Part shown: one piece after another, positions 34,853 to 44,983 of the stretch | How the letters are laid out: every line of letters begins with the position of its first letter | Position numbering within the stretch: the stretch's first letter is position 1 | From: Clostridioides difficile_D | Lineage (GTDB): Bacteria; Bacillota; Clostridia; Peptostreptococcales; Peptostreptococcaceae | DNA length: 64,000 nt | Direction: 5' to 3' | Assembly: GCA_945861085.1 (NCBI GenBank) | Contig: OX244046.1 | Coordinates: 1,984,001 to 2,048,000 of the forward strand | The notes under the pieces: model-generated | What the model was told of the DNA's origin: nothing | Seen by the model: only the letters and a program-made list of their open reading frames with translations | Databases searched by the model: none | Position numbers and translations under genes: made by a program

Positions 34853-36049
34853 ATGGAGGATTTAACTAGCTATAGAAATGAAATTGATAATATAGATAAA
34901 GAGCTCATTCAATTATTTGAAAAGAGAATGAATACAGTTCTTGAAATTGCTAAACATAAAATGAAAAATAACACTACTATACTTCAAAAAGATAGAGAAG
35001 AAAAAGTATTAAGCAGGGCTGTAGATAATTTAGATAATAAAGCATATTCACAAGAAACTATACAATTTTTTAATTCTATAATGGAAATTAGTAGAGGGTT
35101 ACAAAAAAGATTAATAAATAATGATGGTGAACAGAAAATTGAATTTAGTCTAGATGCATCAAATAGGAAATTTGATTTGTTACATATAGATAAATATAAA
35201 TCTTTAAAATACGAATTAAATAAAAAAAATATCCTAGTAGGGTTTCCAGGAATATCAGGCTCATTTACAGAAGAAGCACTCAACAAATTCTTCAACAAAA
35301 AAATATACAAAAAACAATTCAAAGAATTCGAAGATGTTTTCATAGCACTTAAAAACAGAGAACTAGATTATGGAATAATACCCATAGAAAATTCATCTAC
35401 AGGAGCGATTTCTGAAACTTATGACCTCTTAAGAAAGTATGATTTTTATATAGTTGGAGAAGAATGCATAAAAATAGACCAAAATTTGATTGGAATAAAA
35501 GGTACAAAACTTGAAGATATAAAAGAAATATATTCTCACCCACAAGGTATAGGACAAAGTAGTGAATTTTTAAAACAAAATAGTACATGGAAATTGATAC
35601 CATTTAATAATACAGCAACAAGTGCTGAACTTGTAAAAAAACTTCAAGATAAAACAAAAGCAGCAATTGCAAGTAAAAAAGCTGCAAATATTTATGGATT
35701 AGAAATAATAAGCCCTTGTATAAATGATATTACAAATAATTATACAAGGTTTGTAGTAATTAGTAATCAGATACACATTGAGGAAGAATCAAACAAGATG
35801 AGCATAGTATTTTCTGTTGAACATGAAGCAGGAAAACTTTATAAAGTGTTAGGATACTTTGCTAAAAATAATATAAATATGACAAAAATAGAATCAAGAC
35901 CTATGAAGAATACTTCATGGAGATATTTCTTTTATATAGATTTTGAATGTTCTATATATAATTCAAAAGTATATGATTTATTGGAGTTGATAGAACATAA
36001 TACAGCATACTTTAAATTTATGGGTGTATATAAAAATAAAATTGAATAA
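34853..36049 (+). CDS. pheA: Bifunctional chorismate mutase / prephenate dehydratase
   Basis: The 398-residue fusion protein makes phenylpyruvate. Residues 1-90 are an AroQ-type chorismate mutase (YRNEIDNIDKELIQLFEKRMNTVLEIAKHK). Residues about 122-305 are prephenate dehydratase, with FPGISGSFTEEAL, PIENSSTGAISETYDLL, SHPQGIGQS and the catalytic TRFVVIS motif. The remainder is an ACT domain (SIVFSVEHEAGKLYKVLGYF, ESRP) that normally binds Phe for feedback inhibition. It starts two bases after the aroC stop. Confidence 0.95.
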   Translation: MEDLTSYRNEIDNIDKELIQLFEKRMNTVLEIAKHKMKNNTTILQKDREEKVLSRAVDNLDNKAYSQETIQFFNSIMEISRGLQKRLINNDGEQKIEFSLDASNRKFDLLHIDKYKSLKYELNKKNILVGFPGISGSFTEEALNKFFNKKIYKKQFKEFEDVFIALKNRELDYGIIPIENSSTGAISETYDLLRKYDFYIVGEECIKIDQNLIGIKGTKLEDIKEIYSHPQGIGQSSEFLKQNSTWKLIPFNNTATSAELVKKLQDKTKAAIASKKAANIYGLEIISPCINDITNNYTRFVVISNQIHIEEESNKMSIVFSVEHEAGKLYKVLGYFAKNNINMTKIESRPMKNTSWRYFFYIDFECSIYNSKVYDLLELIEHNTAYFKFMGVYKNKIE

Positions 36050-36094
36050 TCAATATAATTCTTTGTTTGACTATATTTATCAGGAGGTGTAAAT

Positions 36095-36904
36095 ATGAAT
36101 TTTTTTGGTCTAGTAGGTGAAAAACTTTCTCACAGTGTTTCCCCTCAAATACACAAGAGAATATTTGAGATATTAAATATTGAAAGTGCCTATAAAAATT
36201 TTGAAATTTCAAAAGAAGATATATCTAAGTTAGATGGTGCTATAAAATTATTAGGAATCCAAGGAATAAATGTTACTGTACCATATAAGGAGCGTATTAT
36301 GGAATATCTGGATTTCATATCACCAGAGGCAAAACGTATAGGAGCAGTTAATACAATTTTACTCAAGGAAAATATGTTATACGGTTATAATACAGATTAC
36401 TTTGGTCTCGACAGTATGTTTAAAAAGGCTAATATTGATGTTCAAGGAAAAGTAGCTGTGATATTAGGAACTGGTGGAGCATCTAAAGCCGCCCTTACAT
36501 ATCTTCTTGATTCTGGAATAGAGAAGGTTTACGTTTCAACCAGAAAAAAAGGGAACAAAAAATTATTAAATAATAAAGCTATATTAATAGACTATGAAGA
36601 ACTTAAATGTATAAAAGGAGATATAATATTAAATGCTACACCAGTAGGTATGTACCCTAATATAGGAATATCGCCAGTGCCAAAATCTATTATACAAAAT
36701 TTTGATACATTAGTAGATTTAATTTACAATCCTGGAGAAACAGAATTTTTAAGAGTTGGTAATAGTATAGGTAAAAAAACTTGTGATGGTTTATATATGT
36801 TGGTAGGGCAAGCAATAAAATCTCAGGAAATTTGGCAAGATACTAAAATAGATACTGGTATTTTAGATGTTATATATAATGAATTAAAATTAGAGTTTTT
36901 ATAA
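36095..36904 (+). CDS. aroE: Shikimate dehydrogenase (NADP+)
   Basis: The 269-residue enzyme reduces 3-dehydroshikimate. It has the shikimate-binding segment GEKLSHSVSPQIHKRIF, the catalytic Lys in NVTVPYKERIM, GAVNTIL, the NADP-binding GTGGASKAAL and the C-terminal DGLYMLVGQA. CAGGAGG lies a few bases before the ATG. Confidence 0.94.
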   Translation: MNFFGLVGEKLSHSVSPQIHKRIFEILNIESAYKNFEISKEDISKLDGAIKLLGIQGINVTVPYKERIMEYLDFISPEAKRIGAVNTILLKENMLYGYNTDYFGLDSMFKKANIDVQGKVAVILGTGGASKAALTYLLDSGIEKVYVSTRKKGNKKLLNNKAILIDYEELKCIKGDIILNATPVGMYPNIGISPVPKSIIQNFDTLVDLIYNPGETEFLRVGNSIGKKTCDGLYMLVGQAIKSQEIWQDTKIDTGILDVIYNELKLEFL

Positions 36905-36915
36905 GGGGGATTGTT

Positions 36916-37449
36916 ATGATAAATAAAGTAAAAGAAAAACTAATATTAATAGGTATGCCTGGTAGTGGAAAGACTACAATAGGTAAACTTCTGGCTCAAG
37001 AATATAATTGTAGTTTCTGTGATATGGATGATTACATAAGTCAAATATCTCAAAAAAGTATAACAGAATTATTTTCAGAAGGAGAAGGTGTTTTTAGAGA
37101 CTATGAGACTCAAGCATGTAAAGAACTTTCTATAAGTGATAAGACAGTAGTATCTACAGGTGGTGGTGTAATAAAAAAGAATGTCAACATGGATATATTA
37201 AAAGAAACAGGTATAATAGTTTTTATTAATAGACCTATACAAAGGATTTTAGAAGATATAAATATTAATTCAAGACCCTTATTAAAAAATGGAAAAGATA
37301 GATTGTATAATCTTTATAATGAGAGAATAAATCTTTATAAAAGATTTTCAGATATAGAAATTTTAAATGATAAATCGTTAAATAATGCTGTATATAACAT
37401 TACAAATGCAATCAGTGAAAATTTTAAATTTGCATTTAAAGAAAAATAA
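36916..37449 (+). CDS. aroK: Shikimate kinase
   Basis: The 177-residue kinase phosphorylates shikimate at O3. The P-loop GMPGSGKTT is near residues 13-21, followed by the shikimate-binding FCDMDDYI and VFRDYE, STGGGVI near residue 77, and the LID arginine region NSRPLL. It lies 11 bp after aroE and 20 bp before tyrA. Confidence 0.94.
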   Translation: MINKVKEKLILIGMPGSGKTTIGKLLAQEYNCSFCDMDDYISQISQKSITELFSEGEGVFRDYETQACKELSISDKTVVSTGGGVIKKNVNMDILKETGIIVFINRPIQRILEDININSRPLLKNGKDRLYNLYNERINLYKRFSDIEILNDKSLNNAVYNITNAISENFKFAFKEK

Positions 37450-37469
37450 TCTAGGAGGAAGTAAGAATA

Positions 37470-38309
37470 ATGAATATTGTTATTGTAGGGCTAGGAGTTA
37501 TAGGAGGCTCTTTTGCTAAGGCATTAAAAAAAGCTGGATATGAAAATGTATTTGGAGTAGATGTAGACTTAGAAACTTTAAAGAAAGCAGAAGAAGCAAA
37601 AATTATAAAAAAAGGATGTACTACAGGTAAAGAGCTATTTAAAAAAGCTGATTTAATTATATTGTCTATATATCCTAGATTAATTGTAGATTTTTTAAAT
37701 AATAATAAAGACTTTTTTAAAAAAGGAACTATAATTACTGATACTACAGGAATAAAAGAAACACTTATCAATGATGTGTTGCAAATTATTCCAGGTGATA
37801 TAGATTTTATATTTGGTCATCCCATGGCAGGTAGGGAAAAAAAGGGAATTGATTTTGCAAGTGAAGAAGTTTTTAATGGTGCAAATTACATAATTACTCC
37901 AACTGGTAAAAATAATATAAAAAACTTAGAATTGGTTGAAAATTTAATTTTAGATATAGGATTCAAAAGAGTAAAAAAACTAACTTCACAGAAGCATGAT
38001 GAGATTATAGCTTTTACATCTCAGCTACCTCATGTTATGGCAGTTGCTCTAATAAATAGTGATGAAGAAGGTAGAGATACAGGTAAATTTATTGGAGATA
38101 GTTATAGAGACTTAACTAGAATTGCAAATATGAATGAAGACTTATGGAGCGAACTTTTTTTAGGGAATAGAGATAATTTACTAAAAGCTATAGAGAATTT
38201 TGAATCAGAAGTAAACCTAGTAAAAGATGCTATCTTTAATAATGATAAAAACAAATTGATAGAATATTTTAAAAAATCATCAATAAGAAGAGAGGCTTTA
38301 GAAAAATAA
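37470..38309 (+). CDS. tyrA: Prephenate dehydrogenase
   Basis: The 279-residue NAD-dependent enzyme forms 4-hydroxyphenylpyruvate for tyrosine. It has the NAD-binding fold IVGLGVIGGSFAKALKKAG, the FGHPMAGREKKGIDFA signature with catalytic His, and SQLPHVMAVALIN. It ends without an ACT domain, so feedback by tyrosine would have to act through AroF or the attenuator. AGGAGG precedes the ATG. It is the last gene of the operon; aroD is not present. Confidence 0.94.
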   Translation: MNIVIVGLGVIGGSFAKALKKAGYENVFGVDVDLETLKKAEEAKIIKKGCTTGKELFKKADLIILSIYPRLIVDFLNNNKDFFKKGTIITDTTGIKETLINDVLQIIPGDIDFIFGHPMAGREKKGIDFASEEVFNGANYIITPTGKNNIKNLELVENLILDIGFKRVKKLTSQKHDEIIAFTSQLPHVMAVALINSDEEGRDTGKFIGDSYRDLTRIANMNEDLWSELFLGNRDNLLKAIENFESEVNLVKDAIFNNDKNKLIEYFKKSSIRREALEK

Positions 38310-38336
38310 AGATTGCTATTTAAGCTATATATAGAT

Positions 38337-38424
38337 GGGTATAAATATAAATGATAGTATATTTAATTATATTAGTAACTATAGATTCAATATAATTAAA
38401 TATGCTATTGATGTATTTGTACCC
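38337..38424 (+). terminator. Long imperfect hairpin after tyrA
   Basis: A stem of about 37 bp with a few mismatches joins GGGTATAAATATAAATGATA... (38337-38373) and its partner ending ...TATTTGTACCC (38389-38424) around a 15-base loop. No long T-run follows, so it may be a processed 3' end or a weak terminator of the aromatic operon. The rest up to 38571 is AT-rich promoter sequence. Confidence 0.5.
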
Positions 38425-38571
38425 TTAAATATTATTATCCTGTAAATAGTATTTATTTAAATTGCCCTTTATCAATAATTTATAAAACTTAATTGTAAAA
38501 AACAGTTATTAATAGTAAAATAAAGTGAATCAATTATATTATAATTACTAAGGAGGGTGAGGTGTAGATAT

Positions 38572-40743
38572 TTGAAAAACAGTAGACCGATAGTAAAAAA
38601 TACATCAATAGCATTTATAGTATTATTCTTTTTTAGTATATTTGCATTTTTTTACGTAAGTAATATGGATAGAGTGTTAGAATATGAAACAAAAAATTAT
38701 TTATCTGAAATTAGTGAAGAAAGCAAAATTGCCATTAATAGCAAATTGACAAGTAATTTAAAAGAATTAGAAAATATTTCTAAACTTTTAGAAACCGAGG
38801 AAGATTTCAATTTAGAAAAAACTTTAAAAATGTTGAAATCATTTAATAAAAGAAGTGATTACAATAATATAGGGATGATTTTACCTAGTGGGAAAGGTTA
38901 TGCTGAAGGAATCTTTGGAACAGATTTTTCAGATAGAGACTATTTTAAACTTGCTATTAGAGGTAAAGCTAATATATCAAAACCATTAATAGATAAATCT
39001 ACTGGAAAACTTACTAAGACATACGCTGTACCATTATATAATAAAGGTAAGATAGTTGCTGTAATTGCAGCCGATTATAATTTTGAATTTATATCTGAAT
39101 TCTTGTCTATTTCTACATTTAATGGCGAAGGTTTTTCACTTATATGTGATAGTAATGGTAAGATAATTATTCCGCCTTATCATAAAAATTTAAACTCGAA
39201 TATTACAAATCTAGCTCAAATTAACTTTGAAAAAAGCTTTACTTTTAAAAATATGAAAATATCAGACCAAGGTGTAGTAGAAGTTAAAGAATCAGAGAGA
39301 AAATTTTATATGGCATATACATCTCTAGAAATCAATGATTGGTTTATAGCATCTTTTGTTCCAAAAATGGTTGTATCTAAAAAACTAAATAGTCTAATAA
39401 TAGTTACAATTATTGGATGGATTATATTTTTATTTTTAGGTATCATAATCTACATATTATACTCAAAGGCACATAGTCAAAAAACTATAGAAAAAATAGC
39501 GTATACAGATTTTGTGACTGGTTATTCCAATTGGAGAAAATTTGAATTAGATGTTACAAATTTATTGAAGAAAGCATCACAAAATGATAAATATGCAATG
39601 GTTATATTTGATATTGATAAATTTAAAGCAATTAATGACATATATGGTCATAAAAAGGGAAACTTAATCTTAAAAAACATTGCCAATACTTTAAATGAAT
39701 TAACTGATGATAATGAAACTTTTGCTCGTGTAAGTGCTGATAATTTTAATATATTGTTAACATATGACATAAAAGAAGATATAATAAATATTATCAAAAG
39801 AATTATTATAAATAATGAACTTATAAACTTATCTTTTGGAATCTATGAAATCAAAGATAAGACTCTATCTGTAAGTGCATATAGTGATAGAGCTTCACTT
39901 GCAAAATCATCAATAAAAAATAATAGTGATGTAAATTTTGCATTTTTTAATGATGAATTAAGAGAGAAATTATTACTTGAAGATAAGATAGAAAAAGAAA
40001 TGGAATATGCACTTGAAAATGGTCAATTCGTAATGTATTTACAACCAAAATATAATATTAAATTAGATAAATTTTGTGGAAGTGAAGCTCTAGTCAGATG
40101 GCAATATACAGAAAAAGAAATCATATATCCAGGTGATTTTATTCCTATCTTTGAAAAAAATGGATTTATCAAAAAGATTGATATGTACATATTAGAACAA
40201 GCTTGTAAAGAAATCAGGTCTTTATTTGATAAAGGAATTTCACCTTTACCTATATCTGTAAACTTCTCAAGAGTTGATTTTTTAAAAAAAGACTTTATTT
40301 CAAAAATAGTAAATATATGTGATAGATATAAAGTACCATATAATTTAATAGAGGTTGAAATTACTGAATCTAGTATGTTTGGAGATACTGATATTCTATT
40401 TGATGTAAGTCGAAATCTACAGGATATTGGTTTTATAATTTCAATGGATGATTTTGGCTCAGGATATTCTTCTGTAAATATGCTTAAGAATATACCATTA
40501 AATGTAATAAAATTAGATAGAGGATTTTTTATAGATGATAAAGATATTGATAAGAGTCAAATTGTTATAAAAAGTATAGTTTCTCTCATTAAACAATTAG
40601 GAATAAGTGTTGTTGCTGAAGGAATCGAAACAAAAAGTCAAATAGAAATGTTAAAAAAAGCAAACTGTGATATTGTTCAAGGATATTATTTTTCAAAACC
40701 ATTACCAATTAAAGAATTTGAAAAATTAGTCTATAAAATATAG
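38572..40743 (+). CDS. Membrane c-di-GMP phosphodiesterase: dCache + degenerate GGDEF + EAL
   Basis: The 723-residue protein has TM helices near 13-35 and 275-300 flanking an extracellular dCache-like sensor, followed by GGDEF and EAL domains. The GGDEF signature is replaced by S-A-D-N-F, so cyclase activity is not expected. The EAL domain keeps SEALVRW, VNFSRVDF, EITES, MDDFGSGYSS, KLD, AEGIET and QGYYFSKPL, the residues of active c-di-GMP hydrolases. The degenerate GGDEF may bind GTP as a regulator. I prefer the TTG at 38572 (GAGGTG seven bases upstream) over the GTG at 38557 that overlaps AGGAGGG. A cyclase gene follows 32 bp downstream. Confidence 0.88.
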   Translation: MKNSRPIVKNTSIAFIVLFFFSIFAFFYVSNMDRVLEYETKNYLSEISEESKIAINSKLTSNLKELENISKLLETEEDFNLEKTLKMLKSFNKRSDYNNIGMILPSGKGYAEGIFGTDFSDRDYFKLAIRGKANISKPLIDKSTGKLTKTYAVPLYNKGKIVAVIAADYNFEFISEFLSISTFNGEGFSLICDSNGKIIIPPYHKNLNSNITNLAQINFEKSFTFKNMKISDQGVVEVKESERKFYMAYTSLEINDWFIASFVPKMVVSKKLNSLIIVTIIGWIIFLFLGIIIYILYSKAHSQKTIEKIAYTDFVTGYSNWRKFELDVTNLLKKASQNDKYAMVIFDIDKFKAINDIYGHKKGNLILKNIANTLNELTDDNETFARVSADNFNILLTYDIKEDIINIIKRIIINNELINLSFGIYEIKDKTLSVSAYSDRASLAKSSIKNNSDVNFAFFNDELREKLLLEDKIEKEMEYALENGQFVMYLQPKYNIKLDKFCGSEALVRWQYTEKEIIYPGDFIPIFEKNGFIKKIDMYILEQACKEIRSLFDKGISPLPISVNFSRVDFLKKDFISKIVNICDRYKVPYNLIEVEITESSMFGDTDILFDVSRNLQDIGFIISMDDFGSGYSSVNMLKNIPLNVIKLDRGFFIDDKDIDKSQIVIKSIVSLIKQLGISVVAEGIETKSQIEMLKKANCDIVQGYYFSKPLPIKEFEKLVYKI

Positions 40744-40775
40744 TCAATAAATTTTAAATGGGAGGTGATGATTAA

Positions 40776-43700
40776 GTGATAAGAGCAAAATCGTTAAAAA
40801 GTGTACTGAGTATTATTTTAATATTTTTATTTACAATAATTTCTTTTTCTGATTTTGCGTTTAAAACTAATGTTCAAGAAGAAGAAAATAATAAAGTTAA
40901 TTTAAAAGAAATATCTTTACAAAGTTCTAATGCTATAAAAATAAAATTAGATAGTTCCTTATCCTTTATAAAAAGTGTGGCAAATATGGTTTCATACTTT
41001 GACACTATAGATAAACCGGAAATAATCCCATTATTAGCTAGTATATCAAAAGAATCTGATTTTCAAAGAATTTCTATTGTATCTCCTGATGGTACAAGCC
41101 ATACTAGTGATGGTAAAATTATCAATGTGTCAAATTATCAATACTTTAAGAAAGCAATTAATGGAGAAAGTAATATATCTGAAATTGTAAAATCTCCAAT
41201 TGATGGAAAAGATACTTTTGTTATAGCTACCCCTATATTTAATAAGAATAACAAAGTAATGGGTATTTTGTATGGTTCTTACTACAATGACAAATTAGCT
41301 GAATTCATAGATATAACAAGTTTTAACAGTGAAGGATATATAGATATATTTGAATCTAGTGGACAGTTTGTTCTAAAATCTTTACATACAAACAAGTTGA
41401 TTAAATCAAGTAGTAATATATATGACATATTTAAAAAGGCTTCTTTTGATGATGACTACAACTATAAAAAAATATATGAAGATACAAAAAGTAACAAGAG
41501 TGGTTTTGTATCATATGAATACAAAGGAGAAAATCATTATGCTACTTATACCCCAATTGGTGTAAATGATTGGTATGTGCTTTCTGTAATACCACAATAT
41601 ACTGTAAGAAAAAATATTGATAAAATAAACCAATTAGCATTTTCGCTTATTTTTAAGGTGTTCTTGTTGTTTGTCATACTTATAATATATATATTTTATA
41701 AAAATAATAAATCACAGAAACATATATTAAAAGCTAACAAAGAAATATCATCTATTACAAATAGTATTCCTGGAGGAGTACAAAAGTGTACTATTGGTGA
41801 AACGTGCGAGTTTAACTTTTTAAGTGATGGATTTATAGATTTGTCTGGCTATACAAGAGAAGAACTAAAAACATTATTTAATAATAATTTTTATAATTTA
41901 ATACATAAAGCTGATGTTAAAAGAATAAAAAGAGAAATTTCTGAACAACTTTACAAAAATAAAACTATTGAATTAGAATACAGAATTATAACAAAAAGTG
42001 GTGACATAGTATGGGTTTTGGACAAGGGAGAACTTATAACAGAACCTGATGGAAAAGAGTATATTTGTTGTGTCACTGTAGACATTACTAAAACAAAAAA
42101 ATTAGAACAAGAAATGGAACAAAAAAATCTAGAACTTGAAATGGTATCAGAAAATATTTTAGGTGGTATACTCATAACAGAATTTAATGAGGATTTTACT
42201 ATAAAATACACTAACTCTGGTTATCTTTCAATAATTGGATATACAAATGAACAATTAAAAAATGAACTTCAATACAAAGCATGTAATCTTGTTTTTTATG
42301 ATGATAGAAAAAAGATTCTTGAAAATATACAACATCAGTTAGATACAAAAGGTATAGCTGTATGTGAACATAGAATAATAAGAAGAGATGGTACTATTAT
42401 CTGGGTTTCTATAAAAGGAAGACTTATTATTGATGATGATGGTAGTAAAAAAGGTATTTGGATTCTAACTGATATAACAGACTTGAAAAATGCAGAACAA
42501 AAACTTAAAATCAATGAGGAGAGATTTAGAATTGCATTAAAACAAACATCAAACACCATATTTGAGTATGATATAAAAACTAAATCACTTTTAAATACTA
42601 GTAAAGAACTTGATAAATATAATATTTATAAAATGGTTAAAAATGTTCCATATTCTCTAGTAGAATCAGGAATTATTCATAAAGATTTTAGTGATGATTT
42701 CATAAATATGTATGAGAATGTAATAAATGGAGCAAAAACGGCAAGTTGTGTAGTTAAGATAAAACTTCCAGATGAAAGTTATATATGGAATAAGATTACT
42801 TTGACTACTATTTTTGATGAGGATGGTAATCCTGTAAGAGCAATTGGTATACAGGAAGATATAAGTAAACAAAAAGAAGCAGAGATAAGGTATAGTCAAG
42901 AAGGCAAATATCATTCAGCTATATTGTCAGAAGCAATGATAACTTATGAGATAAATGTATCAAAGGATACTTTTATCAAAGGAAATAAAAGTTGGCACAA
43001 ACCGTTTGGAATTAAACCTGACAATAACTATTCTGAAATGGTAAAAACTATAGCAAGCAGTATTATTCACAAAGACAACAAAGAAGTATTTTTAAATACT
43101 TTTTTATGTGAAAATTTATTAACTGCATATAAAAACAATGTAACTGAAATAAAATTAGAATATCAAAGAATGAATCAAGAAAATAAAATGATTTGGGTTA
43201 TTTGCACAATGCACTTAATAAAAGATTCTATTACAAATGATATAAAAGCACTTGCTTATGTCAAAGATATTGATAATCAGAAAAATGAAGAAATCAGATT
43301 AAAACTAAAAGCTGAAAGAGATACTCTTACAGGATTATATAATAAAGGTACTACAGAAAAGTTGATTAATGATTTTTTAAATTCCGAGGAAGCAAGTTCA
43401 GGAATTCATGCTTTTTTAATTGTTGATATAGATAATTTTAAATCTGTGAATGATAATTTAGGACATGTATTTGGAGATAAAGTATTATTCGAAGTTTCTA
43501 AACACCTAAAACCTATATTTAGAAAAGATGATATAGTAGGTCGTATTGGTGGAGATGAGTTTATAGTATTCTTAAAAAACATCCAATCTTTCGAGAATGT
43601 TAAAAAGAAAGCAGAAAAAATCTGTGATATATTTAGAAATTCTTATACTGAAAATAAAAAGACATATAAGATATCTGGTACAGTCGGAATCTCATTTGTT

Positions 43701-44201
43701 CCAGAACATGGAACTATATTTAAAGAACTTTATCAAAAAGCGGACATAGCACTTTATTATGCAAAGAGTAAAGGTAAAGATAAATATGCACTTTATAATG
43801 ATTGTATGTACCAGAATAAACTTGAAAATAATATAAGTGATAATAATATAAAAGTAACAAATGAATGTGAAAAATCTAAGTCGGTACTTAAAGAAGTCCT
43901 TGATTCTGTTGATAATTATGTATATATAGTAAATCCAAATACTTATGAACTTATTTTTATCAACAATAAGGTATCACATCTAGATTCAGAGATAAAATTG
44001 GGAGAAACTTGTTATAAAGCATTATTAAAATCTAGTAGCCCATGCAATAATTGTCCTCTTAATGGATTGAAAGAAAATAAACATTCAAAATTCAGAATGG
44101 AGACAAATATATTTGATACAAATATCAGTATAGCAAGTTGGATTAATTGGATAGATGGAGAATATAACTGTCTTATAGAATGTATAGATACTTCTTTATA
44201 A
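40776..44201 (+). CDS. Membrane diguanylate cyclase: dCache, PAS repeats, active GGDEF, Cys-rich C-terminal PAS
   Basis: The 1141-residue protein has a TM helix near 10-28, an extracellular dCache sensor, and a second TM helix near 290-310. About four PAS/PAC units follow (each ending in phrases such as VDITKTKKLEQEM and TDITDLKNAEQKL). Next is a GGDEF domain with intact RIGGDEF and DIDNFKSVND. A further C-terminal PAS-like segment carries CYKALLKSSSPCNNCPL, a C-x10-C-x2-C pattern suited to a metal or redox switch. The start is GTG behind GGGAGGTGATG. It should synthesise c-di-GMP, opposing the phosphodiesterase encoded immediately upstream. Confidence 0.88.
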   Translation: MIRAKSLKSVLSIILIFLFTIISFSDFAFKTNVQEEENNKVNLKEISLQSSNAIKIKLDSSLSFIKSVANMVSYFDTIDKPEIIPLLASISKESDFQRISIVSPDGTSHTSDGKIINVSNYQYFKKAINGESNISEIVKSPIDGKDTFVIATPIFNKNNKVMGILYGSYYNDKLAEFIDITSFNSEGYIDIFESSGQFVLKSLHTNKLIKSSSNIYDIFKKASFDDDYNYKKIYEDTKSNKSGFVSYEYKGENHYATYTPIGVNDWYVLSVIPQYTVRKNIDKINQLAFSLIFKVFLLFVILIIYIFYKNNKSQKHILKANKEISSITNSIPGGVQKCTIGETCEFNFLSDGFIDLSGYTREELKTLFNNNFYNLIHKADVKRIKREISEQLYKNKTIELEYRIITKSGDIVWVLDKGELITEPDGKEYICCVTVDITKTKKLEQEMEQKNLELEMVSENILGGILITEFNEDFTIKYTNSGYLSIIGYTNEQLKNELQYKACNLVFYDDRKKILENIQHQLDTKGIAVCEHRIIRRDGTIIWVSIKGRLIIDDDGSKKGIWILTDITDLKNAEQKLKINEERFRIALKQTSNTIFEYDIKTKSLLNTSKELDKYNIYKMVKNVPYSLVESGIIHKDFSDDFINMYENVINGAKTASCVVKIKLPDESYIWNKITLTTIFDEDGNPVRAIGIQEDISKQKEAEIRYSQEGKYHSAILSEAMITYEINVSKDTFIKGNKSWHKPFGIKPDNNYSEMVKTIASSIIHKDNKEVFLNTFLCENLLTAYKNNVTEIKLEYQRMNQENKMIWVICTMHLIKDSITNDIKALAYVKDIDNQKNEEIRLKLKAERDTLTGLYNKGTTEKLINDFLNSEEASSGIHAFLIVDIDNFKSVNDNLGHVFGDKVLFEVSKHLKPIFRKDDIVGRIGGDEFIVFLKNIQSFENVKKKAEKICDIFRNSYTENKKTYKISGTVGISFVPEHGTIFKELYQKADIALYYAKSKGKDKYALYNDCMYQNKLENNISDNNIKVTNECEKSKSVLKEVLDSVDNYVYIVNPNTYELIFINNKVSHLDSEIKLGETCYKALLKSSSPCNNCPLNGLKENKHSKFRMETNIFDTNISIASWINWIDGEYNCLIECIDTSL

Positions 44202-44229
44202 AAAAATAAATAAAAAGGATTTTGACGAT

Positions 44230-44976
44230 ATGTTAAATAGTATAAGTTTGATATTAGGTATAATATTTGCAATTTACTATTTTTATCTTAAAATAGTTTT
44301 TGGAGGAATTTCATTTAGTGAGATTTTCTTAGTTGTAGGAATTCTACTAATTGTTTATCAAATATTTAAGAAAAAAATCAAAGAAAAGAAGGTTTTTTAT
44401 AGAGTGTTAAAGATAATAATCAGTATTTTTTTAATAGTATTCATAATCACTGAGAGTTTAATTGTTTTTTATCCTAAAAATAGTTTTGAGTCAAAAAGTG
44501 ATTATCTATTGATTTTAGGAGCTTCTGTAAAGAAGACTATACCAAGCACAACTTTGAAGGGAAGATTAAATACTGCATTGAAATATCTAAAAATTAATGA
44601 TGATTGTTATGTAGTAGTATCTGGTGGCAAAGGAAGTGGAGAAAATATAACTGAGGCAAAAGCTATGAAGGATTATCTTATAAAAAATGGTGTAGATAAG
44701 AATAGGATAATAGAAGAAGATAAATCCACTAATACTTATGAGAACTTTAAGTATTCAAAGTTGAAGATAGAAGAACATAGTGAAATAAAATTAAAAAATT
44801 TAAAAATCAAAATAGTGACAACAGATTTTCATGTTCTTAGAAGTAAAATATTAGCATATAGAAATGGATATAAAAATACTTCTTTTTATGCTAGTAAATC
44901 AAAACTTTCATTTGTACCTACTTATTACACAAGAGAATTTTTTGCATTATGGAAAACCATTGTTTTTGATAGATAA
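44230..44976 (+). CDS. YdcF/SanA-like DUF218 membrane protein
   Basis: The 248-residue protein has three N-terminal hydrophobic helices (about 5-23, 28-44 and 59-80). A DUF218 domain follows, with LLILGASVKKTIPSTTLKGRLNTAL, VSGGKGSGENITEAKAMKDYL, EDKSTNTYEN and VTTDFHVLRS. Relatives (ElyC, SanA, YdcF) act in envelope or peptidoglycan-precursor homeostasis and may bind nucleotides; the substrate is unknown. It starts 28 bp after the cyclase stop and may be cotranscribed. Confidence 0.82.
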   Translation: MLNSISLILGIIFAIYYFYLKIVFGGISFSEIFLVVGILLIVYQIFKKKIKEKKVFYRVLKIIISIFLIVFIITESLIVFYPKNSFESKSDYLLILGASVKKTIPSTTLKGRLNTALKYLKINDDCYVVVSGGKGSGENITEAKAMKDYLIKNGVDKNRIIEEDKSTNTYENFKYSKLKIEEHSEIKLKNLKIKIVTTDFHVLRSKILAYRNGYKNTSFYASKSKLSFVPTYYTREFFALWKTIVFDR

Positions 44977-44983
44977 CAAAAAA

